6,026 nucleotides of DNA, taken from assembly GCA_023393815.1 (NCBI GenBank), contig JAEXBU010000022.1, positions 1 to 6,026 on the forward strand, in the 5' to 3' direction. A program made the translations under genes and the position numbers. This document shows positions 1 to 4,307 of the stretch, piece by piece. Origin of the DNA: Bacillota bacterium. GTDB taxonomy: Bacteria; Bacillota; Clostridia; Tissierellales; Peptoniphilaceae. The notes beneath the pieces were generated by a model that saw only the letters and a program-made list of their open reading frames with translations, did no database searches and was not told where the DNA came from. Every line of letters begins with the position of its first letter. Position 1 is the first letter of the stretch.

Positions 1-403
1 ATTCACCATAGCGCCCCATAGCCAAAGAAAACAGGCCGGCAGCCACCGTGTCTTGTTCCGAGCGATTCATAAAATCCTGAAATCCTTGGGTTCGCTCCAC
101 CTTCTTTGTGTTCAGATTCTCCATTAAGGCACCTACCTTTTTTTCAAAAGGCAGGACACCCAACGGCGGCAGGAAACCCGCTTTTTCCATGGACACCGTA
201 TCTAAGAGACCGTAATCCCCCGCCGACAGATCCGGCGAGGCGTAAGGGCTTAAATATCGATCCACGGGATTTATCGGCAAAATTTGCCAATACATAAAGC
301 CCGCCGCCTTTAGAAAATCGATGTAGTGTTTCGCCTGTGAAAAATCGCCCCGTCCACCGGAAGAGGGCAGAGAAAACAGCGGCAACAATAGGCCTGCATC
401 CAT
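1..403 (-). CDS. malQ: 4-alpha-glucanotransferase (GH77, MalQ-like), N-terminal part, cut by window edge
   Basis: GH77 4-alpha-glucanotransferases (amylomaltases) move alpha-1,4-glucan segments between maltodextrins in the cytoplasm. My translation gives 134 residues before the window ends; the family is usually about 500 residues, so the catalytic acids are not visible. The assignment rests on the N-terminal pattern: LLLPLFSLPS at residues 5-14, then GxGDF (18-21), FLKAAG (30-35), YWQILPINP (38-46), SPYAS (52-56), and a later GLFSLAMGRYG segment that aligns with the usual ALFMALKEHFG. It is divergent: the usual GPTGYGDSPY reads NPVDRYLSPY, the AGNP of the following segment reads AGDY, and the usual VDYGxV segment appears deleted. 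The start at 403 is chosen because GGGAGG lies 6 bases upstream. The gene follows ftsH on the same strand but is separated from it by a terminator. Family call fairly sure; substrate not determined. Confidence 0.8.
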   Translation of the reverse strand, partial: MDAGLLLPLFSLPSSGGRGDFSQAKHYIDFLKAAGFMYWQILPINPVDRYLSPYASPDLSAGDYGLLDTVSMEKAGFLPPLGVLPFEKKVGALMENLNTKKVERTQGFQDFMNRSEQDTVAAGLFSLAMGRYGE

Positions 404-418
404 AAATCGCCTCCCATG

Positions 419-442
419 AAAAAAGCCCTGCAAAAGCAGGGC
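419..442 (-). terminator. Rho-independent terminator downstream of ftsH
   Basis: Perfect 7-bp stem GCCCTGC/GCAGGGC (442-436 paired with 431-425) with a 4-base T loop, followed on the minus strand by six T (424-419). On the plus strand the hairpin has no following U run, so it is oriented to end ftsH transcripts, whose stop codon is at 490-492. The U tract ends only three bases before the GGGAGG ribosome binding site of malQ. Confidence 0.85.
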
Positions 443-455
443 CTGCATTGTGTTC

Positions 456-484
456 ATTGTCCTAAAAAAAGCGGTCGTTGTCAA
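456..484 (-). promoter_or_regulatory. Candidate SigA promoter for malQ
   Basis: On the minus strand a perfect -35 hexamer TTGACA (484-479) is followed after exactly 17 bases by GACAAT (461-456), which matches 4 of 6 positions of the -10 consensus. Transcription would start near 449, about 46 bases before the malQ start and just ahead of the terminator hairpin at 419-442. The -35 sits inside a short palindrome, CGTTG-T-CAACG (476-486). This is a consensus match only; no start site is known. Confidence 0.5.
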
Positions 485-489
485 CGGCG

Positions 490-2361
490 CTATTCTCCGT
501 CTTTTTCCTCGAAAGTTTTCGTTTCGTCGGTTCCGTCGGCTCGATTTTTTTCCAAAATTTCCATAAATTCCGCGCCGGTGATCGTCTCTTTCTTTAAAAG
601 ATAATGGCTGATGGCGTGAAGACTGTCGATGTTTTCCGTAAGGATTTCGTGGCTCTTTTCCTGCGCCTTAGTCACGATGGCATTGACGGCCATGTCGATG
701 TCAAAGGCGCGCCTGTCGGAAACGGCCAGCGTGGTGTCGCCGCCCAAATACTTGTTGGTCTGCGTTTCCATTGCGACGAAACCGAATTCATCGGTCATGC
801 CATAACGGGTAATCATAGAACGGGCAATTTTCGTCGCCTGTTCAATGTCGTTGGACGCTCCGGTAGTACGGGTGTTGAAGATCAACTCTTCCGCCGCCCG
901 GCCGCCGGTAAAAGTGACGATTTTGTTAAAGGCCTCTTCCTTGCTGATCAAAAACTTTTCTTCTTCATCCACTTGCATGGTGTAGCCTAAAGCACCACTG
1001 GTTCGGGGAATAATCGTAATTTTGTGCACCGGCGCCGATTCTTTTTGCATTGCGGCAACCAAGGCGTGGCCCACTTCGTGGTAGGCGATGATTTCTTTTT
1101 CCCGAGGACTGATTACCGTGTTTTTCCGTTGATGGCCGGCAATAACGACCTCTACGCTTTCCATAAGATCCTCTTCGCTCATGACATGGCGGCCGCAGCG
1201 CACGGCGCGCAGAGCCGCTTCGTTGATCATATTGGCGAGATCCGCCCCGCTGGCACCGGCAGTGGCGCGCGCGACGGCATTGTAATCGATATTCGCTTCG
1301 GTCTTCACATCCTTGGCGTGAACCTTCAAAATGGCTTCGCGGCCGGAAAGATCCGGAAGTTCCACCGGAATCCGGCGGTCAAAGCGTCCGGGTCGCAGGA
1401 GAGCCGGATCCAGCGATTCGGGTCGGTTGGTTGCGGCGAGAATTACCACACCGCTGTTTCCTTCAAACCCGTCCATTTCCGCCAATAATTGATTCAGCGT
1501 CTGTTCCCGCTCGTCGTTTCCGGAAAAACCGGCGCCATCGCGCTTCTTGCCGATGGTGTCGATTTCGTCGATGAAGACGATACAGGGAGCCTTTTCCTTG
1601 GCCTGTTCGAAGAGGTCGCGCACTTTGGCGGCACCGAGGCCCACGAACATTTCTACAAATTCCGAACCGGAGATAGAGAAAAACGGCACGTCCGCTTCCC
1701 CGGCTACGGCTTTCGCGAGTAACGTCTTTCCCGTTCCCGGAGGACCTACCAACAGAGCGCCCTTGGGAAGTTTCGCTCCGATGGCGGAATACCTGTCCGG
1801 ATTGTGTAAAAAATCGACGATCTCCGACAAGTCGTCTTTGGCCTCGTCCTGACCCGCCACGTTGGCGAATGTAATTCCCTCTACGCTCTGGTCGTATATC
1901 TTTGCGTTGCTTTTTCCGAAACTCATAGGGCCGACGCCGCCTTTTCCCATGGATTTCGTCATGGAGCGCAGGAAAATCTGTCCTACCGCCACCATCACCA
2001 CAACCATCAAGACAAAACTTAATAAACTTTGCAAAATGGGATTCATCTCGCTCGGGTACTTGCGATCGAATTCCACGCCGTTGTCGTAGAGACGATTGAC
2101 CAAACTTTCATCCGGAAAGCGCGCCGTTTCATAACGCGTATCCTTTTCCCCTTTTATCGTGAAGGCAATTTGCTTATCCGAAATGTGGGCCTCTTTTACC
2201 TTCTTTTGATCGACGTCCGACAAAAATTCATTGTAGCTGACGTTTTTTATCTTCACCGGGTCTTTTAACATCTTCGGCATAAGCATAAAAGAAATTAAAA
2301 AGACCAGGATAATGCCGATAGCGTAATACAAAAACATCGGCTTATTTATATCTTTTTTCAT
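490..2361 (-). CDS. ftsH: ATP-dependent zinc metalloprotease FtsH
   Basis: FtsH is a membrane-anchored hexameric AAA+ protease that unfolds and degrades membrane proteins and selected cytosolic regulators. With the start at 2361 the protein has 623 residues, normal for the family. Visible parts in order: membrane segment about 10-28, extracytoplasmic domain 29-108, membrane segment 109-131, AAA+ module with Walker A GPPGTGKT (206-213), pore loop FVG (239-241), Walker B IVFIDE (261-266) and the second region of homology with the arginine-rich RPGRFDRR (about 323-330). The M41 peptidase follows with HEVGH (428-432) and the third zinc ligand Asp505 in GASND. An upstream in-frame ATG at 2373 would add four residues, but it overlaps the ribosome binding site GGAGG (2371-2367), which is spaced 5 bases from the ATG at 2361. 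The gene is transcribed alone, divergently from the lipoprotein gene, and ends at a hairpin terminator. Confidence 0.97.
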   Translation of the reverse strand: MKKDINKPMFLYYAIGIILVFLISFMLMPKMLKDPVKIKNVSYNEFLSDVDQKKVKEAHISDKQIAFTIKGEKDTRYETARFPDESLVNRLYDNGVEFDRKYPSEMNPILQSLLSFVLMVVVMVAVGQIFLRSMTKSMGKGGVGPMSFGKSNAKIYDQSVEGITFANVAGQDEAKDDLSEIVDFLHNPDRYSAIGAKLPKGALLVGPPGTGKTLLAKAVAGEADVPFFSISGSEFVEMFVGLGAAKVRDLFEQAKEKAPCIVFIDEIDTIGKKRDGAGFSGNDEREQTLNQLLAEMDGFEGNSGVVILAATNRPESLDPALLRPGRFDRRIPVELPDLSGREAILKVHAKDVKTEANIDYNAVARATAGASGADLANMINEAALRAVRCGRHVMSEEDLMESVEVVIAGHQRKNTVISPREKEIIAYHEVGHALVAAMQKESAPVHKITIIPRTSGALGYTMQVDEEEKFLISKEEAFNKIVTFTGGRAAEELIFNTRTTGASNDIEQATKIARSMITRYGMTDEFGFVAMETQTNKYLGGDTTLAVSDRRAFDIDMAVNAIVTKAQEKSHEILTENIDSLHAISHYLLKKETITGAEFMEILEKNRADGTDETKTFEEKDGE

Positions 2362-2366
2362 CCCAT

Positions 2367-2371
2367 CCTCC
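2367..2371 (-). promoter_or_regulatory. Ribosome binding site deciding the ftsH start
   Basis: GGAGG on the minus strand, 5 bases before the ATG at 2361. It overlaps the alternative ATG at 2373-2371, which has no comparable site upstream. This favours the 623-residue form over a 627-residue one. Confidence 0.8.
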
Positions 2372-2388
2372 ATTCATTCTATTTTTAA

Positions 2389-2418
2389 TATATATCCACT
2401 ATTTTATTTCTTATGCAA
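2389..2418 (-). promoter_or_regulatory. Weak candidate promoter for ftsH
   Basis: Minus-strand TTGCAT (2418-2413) and TATATA (2394-2389) are 18 bases apart within a very AT-rich stretch; an overlapping TATATT two bases downstream is an alternative -10. The -35 matches only the first three consensus bases, so the exact elements are uncertain. The position, just upstream of the ftsH ribosome binding site, is right. A short palindrome TCTCT-G-AGAGA (2426-2436) lies directly upstream. Confidence 0.35.
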
Positions 2419-2456
2419 AAACCGATCTCTGAGAGAGTACCACAGCAACGGGTGCG

Positions 2457-2492
2457 CCACACGTTAAACAAAAAAATTTTCCCACATCTTAA
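2457..2492. repeat. Pair of imperfect 11-base direct repeats
   Basis: CCACACGTTAA (2457-2467) and CCACATCTTAA (2482-2492) agree at 9 of 11 positions and are 25 bases apart, flanking an A/T-rich stretch. They lie in the gap between ftsH and the lipoprotein gene and upstream of both. Function unknown; could be a transcription factor site or chance. Confidence 0.35.
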
Positions 2493-2498
2493 CCATTC

Positions 2499-2536
2499 GT
2501 CTCGAAAAGTTACGTCTCGTTTACAAATAGGTCTCG
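2499..2536. repeat. Three GTCTCG direct repeats in the divergent intergenic region
   Basis: The hexamer GTCTCG occurs at 2499-2504, 2514-2519 and 2531-2536, at intervals of 15 and 17 bases, ending 15 bases before the -35 of the lipoprotein promoter. The first two are extended to CGTCTCG and the third reads GGTCTCG. Such near-helical spacing could reflect a regulator binding site, but no known operator is recognised with confidence. Confidence 0.5.
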
Positions 2537-2550
2537 ATTCCCGCGCGAAC

Positions 2551-2579
2551 CTGACTTTCCGATAACCCTATGGTAGAAT
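2551..2579 (+). promoter_or_regulatory. SigA-type promoter of the GerMN lipoprotein gene
   Basis: CTGACT (2551-2556, 4 of 6 matches to the -35 consensus) and TAGAAT (2574-2579, 5 of 6 matches to the -10) are separated by the optimal 17 bases. Transcription would begin near 2586, giving a leader of about 33 bases that contains the strong AGGAGG ribosome binding site. Confidence 0.65.
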
Positions 2580-2605
2580 GAATATACTCATTAAATGACA
2601 CACTT

Positions 2606-2614
2606 GGAGGAGGT
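2606..2614 (+). promoter_or_regulatory. Ribosome binding site deciding the lipoprotein start
   Basis: GGAGGAGGT lies 5 bases before the ATG at 2619. It sits inside the reading frame that would open at the upstream ATG at 2595, so the start at 2619 is favoured; it also gives a proper lipoprotein signal peptide beginning MKKIKL. Confidence 0.85.
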
Positions 2615-2618
2615 TCCC

Positions 2619-3296
2619 ATGAAGAAAATAAAATTAACTGCACTTACCGGCATTTGTCTCGGCCTTTTTATGGTCGCTACCGGTTGCACGCAAAGCACGG
2701 CCAAAGCGGAAAATGCGGAAAACAAAGTCGAAGTGGTGGAAAACCAAAAGACATCGGAAAACTTAGATAAGGAAGCCGAAGAAGCAAAAAACGAAAAGAA
2801 AAATTCCGAAAACAACGCGACCGATTCCAAAGATGGAAAGGACGACAAAGATAAAAAACAGGCCGATAAAAAGGACGGCGAAGACAAACGCTACGACGTC
2901 ACCTTAACCTATCCCTCCACCGCCTACCTCGTCGATGGAGATGAAGACAATAAAAAAGTGACAGAAAAAACTACTCTCACCGCAAAAAAAGACGACGTGG
3001 TCAAAAAAGTGCTGGATCAATTGAGCCAAAACCCGAAAACGGAGGGTGCCGAACCCATAGGCCTGGACAAATACGACTACTCGCAATCGAAGTTGGACGG
3101 CACGACGGCCGTAGTCGATCTCTCCGGCAATCTCGCCGGCGGCTCCATGGAAGAAGAAATCCTTGCCCGCTCCATCGTCAACAGTCTCCTTTCCGTAGAC
3201 GGCATTAAGGCCGTGGAATTTACGGTAAACGGAGAGAAGGCGGAAAGTCTGATGGGCCATGTAGATATTTCCGAGCCCTTTACAAAAAATCTATAA
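2619..3296 (+). CDS. GerMN-domain (sporulation/germination-type) lipoprotein
   Basis: A 225-residue predicted membrane lipoprotein. Residues 1-22 form a signal peptide with two lysines after Met and a hydrophobic core; the lipobox ends ATGC with the lipidated cysteine at 23. Residues 24-92 are a low-complexity, highly charged tether rich in Lys, Glu, Asp and Asn. From about 93 to 222 the sequence matches the GerMN domain known from GerM and related envelope proteins: VTLTYP near its start, a VVKKVLDQL helix, TTAVVDLSGNL, then GGSMEEEILARSIVNSLL, a VEFTVNG strand and the terminal GHVDISEPF signature. GerM is linked to spore formation and germination in Bacillus, but the domain also occurs in non-sporulating species, so a sporulation role is not implied. 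The gene is divergent from ftsH, has its own promoter and terminator, and is a single-gene unit. Exact function unknown. Confidence 0.88.
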   Translation: MKKIKLTALTGICLGLFMVATGCTQSTAKAENAENKVEVVENQKTSENLDKEAEEAKNEKKNSENNATDSKDGKDDKDKKQADKKDGEDKRYDVTLTYPSTAYLVDGDEDNKKVTEKTTLTAKKDDVVKKVLDQLSQNPKTEGAEPIGLDKYDYSQSKLDGTTAVVDLSGNLAGGSMEEEILARSIVNSLLSVDGIKAVEFTVNGEKAESLMGHVDISEPFTKNL

Positions 3297-3323
3297 AAAA
3301 CAAGCCTCGTAAAGAGACTTGTT
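3295..3323 (-). terminator. Terminator of the dnaX–ybaB–recR operon
   Basis: Read leftward, AACAAG and CTTGTT (3323-3318 with 3304-3299) form a 6-bp stem, extended past one mismatch by CTC/GAG, with a 5-base loop (3309-3313) and a tail of T encoded by the A run 3300-3295. The U run exists only on the minus strand. It starts 34 bases past the recR stop and overlaps the stop codon of the convergent lipoprotein gene. Confidence 0.75.
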
Positions 3324-3325
3324 CT

Positions 3326-3355
3326 AGAAAGGATCTACAGGTCCTTTCTTTTTTT
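3326..3355 (+). terminator. Terminator of the GerMN lipoprotein gene
   Basis: AGAAAGGA (3326-3333) pairs perfectly with TCCTTTCT (3342-3349); a G·U pair and a C-G pair extend it to a TACA tetraloop. A run of T follows (3349-3355). The run exists only in the plus direction. It ends three bases before the recR stop codon region. Confidence 0.85.
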
Positions 3356-3357
3356 GC

Positions 3358-3957
3358 TTATTTCTCTCTATAATCGGTGCGGTGCGCAAGGGCCGTCGCC
3401 ACGGTTAGTTCATCGTAATACTCCAAATCGCCGCCCACGGGAATACCATGGGCAATGCGCGTAATGTGTATATCCACATTCGCGAGCATCCGCGTAATGT
3501 AACGGGCCGTTAAATCGCCGTCTTTCGTGGGGTTGGTTGCGAGGATCAACTCTTTCACCGGCTCGTGCTTGAGCCGCTCCAAGAGCTCTTTAATTCTCAA
3601 ATCCCCCGGCTGAACGCCCCGCTCGGGCACGATGACCCCGTGAAGCACGTGATATAGCCCGTTGTATTTTCCCGTCGCCTCCATCACCTGTACGTCTTGC
3701 GGCCGCTCCACCACGCAAATCACCGATCGATCCCTTCGCTCGCTCTTGCAGATGCCGCAGGGATCAGAGTCCGTGTAGTCGTGGCAGATGCTGCACTCTC
3801 GGATCTTTTCTCTCGCCTCGCGAATAGCTTCGGACAATTTTTCCGCCTCTTCAGGCGCAGAATCCAACAAGTAGTAACTGAGTCGACGCGCCGTCTTCGT
3901 GCCGATGCCCGGCAAGCGAGACAAACGGTAGATCAACTCTTCCAGGGGCTTGTCCAT
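3358..3957 (-). CDS. recR: Recombination mediator protein RecR
   Basis: RecR works with RecO, and with RecF at gap edges, to load RecA on single-stranded DNA covered by SSB. The 199-residue length is typical. The order of parts is canonical: helix-hairpin-helix LPGIGTKTARRL (15-26), a four-cysteine zinc finger with Cys55, Cys58, Cys67 and Cys70, then a Toprim domain from about 79 (VICVVE, NGLYHVL, LRIKELLERL, ILATNPTKDGD) and the Walker-B-like C-terminal RIAHGIPVGGDLEY (167-180). The usual GG-VISP segment reads HG-VIVP, a mild variation. The start is two bases after the ybaB stop codon, and no strong ribosome binding site is visible in front of it, so translational coupling to ybaB is likely. 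It is the last gene of the dnaX operon and ends before the leftward terminator at 3295-3323. Confidence 0.97.
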   Translation of the reverse strand: MDKPLEELIYRLSRLPGIGTKTARRLSYYLLDSAPEEAEKLSEAIREAREKIRECSICHDYTDSDPCGICKSERRDRSVICVVERPQDVQVMEATGKYNGLYHVLHGVIVPERGVQPGDLRIKELLERLKHEPVKELILATNPTKDGDLTARYITRMLANVDIHITRIAHGIPVGGDLEYYDELTVATALAHRTDYREK

Positions 3958-3959
3958 AA

Positions 3960-4298
3960 TTAAAACATACCCGGCATCGTAAGACCGCCGGTTAAGCGGG
4001 ACATTTCCCCTTCCGTCTTTTCTCTCGCGCTGGCCATGGCTTCGCGAATGGCGGCAAGAATTAAATCTTCCAAGGTTTCCACATCCTCCGGATCCACCAC
4101 GTCGGGATCGATGGACAATCTGAGCAACTCTTGCTTCCCGTTGACGACCGCAGTAACCACGCCGCCCCCGGCAGTCGCTTCAAATTCCTGTTTATTCAGA
4201 TCCTCCTGCATTTTTTCCATATCTTTTTGCAGCTTCTGAACCTGTTTCATCATATTATTCATATTTTTCCCGCCCATATTGGGAAATCCCTTCGCCAT
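3960..4298 (-). CDS. ybaB: YbaB/EbfC family nucleoid-associated protein
   Basis: A 112-residue protein of the YbaB/EbfC family, small dimeric DNA-binding proteins associated with the nucleoid; in Borrelia EbfC acts as a regulator, while in most bacteria the exact role is unsettled. Visible: a Met/Asn/Gly-rich start, a coiled-coil helix rich in Lys, Gln and Glu (about 16-38), the conserved FEATAGGGVVTAVVNG strand region (39-54), LSIDPDVVDPEDVETLEDLI (61-80), a second helix, and the family's C-terminal TGGLTMPGMF. The ATG follows GAGGAGG by four bases, and that site begins at the dnaX stop codon. The gaps are 9 bases to dnaX and 2 to recR, so this is the standard dnaX–ybaB–recR operon. Confidence 0.96.
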   Translation of the reverse strand: MAKGFPNMGGKNMNNMMKQVQKLQKDMEKMQEDLNKQEFEATAGGGVVTAVVNGKQELLRLSIDPDVVDPEDVETLEDLILAAIREAMASAREKTEGEMSRLTGGLTMPGMF

Positions 4299-4307
4299 AT
4301 TGCCTCC

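Noticed and set aside
604..1722. Long open frames on the plus strand opposite ftsH (604-990, 1024-1488, 1489-1722)
   Set aside because: They lie fully antisense to a canonical ftsH, encode no recognisable domain and have no convincing ribosome binding sites; they arise from the codon composition of ftsH.
2426..2436. TCTCT-G-AGAGA palindrome upstream of ftsH as an operator
   Set aside because: Short and of low complexity; no known operator matches it, so it is only mentioned with the ftsH promoter.
2591..3260. Minus-strand open frames opposite the GerMN lipoprotein gene
   Set aside because: The serine/phenylalanine-rich product is just the complement of Lys/Glu-rich codons; the plus strand has promoter, ribosome binding site, signal peptide and domain.
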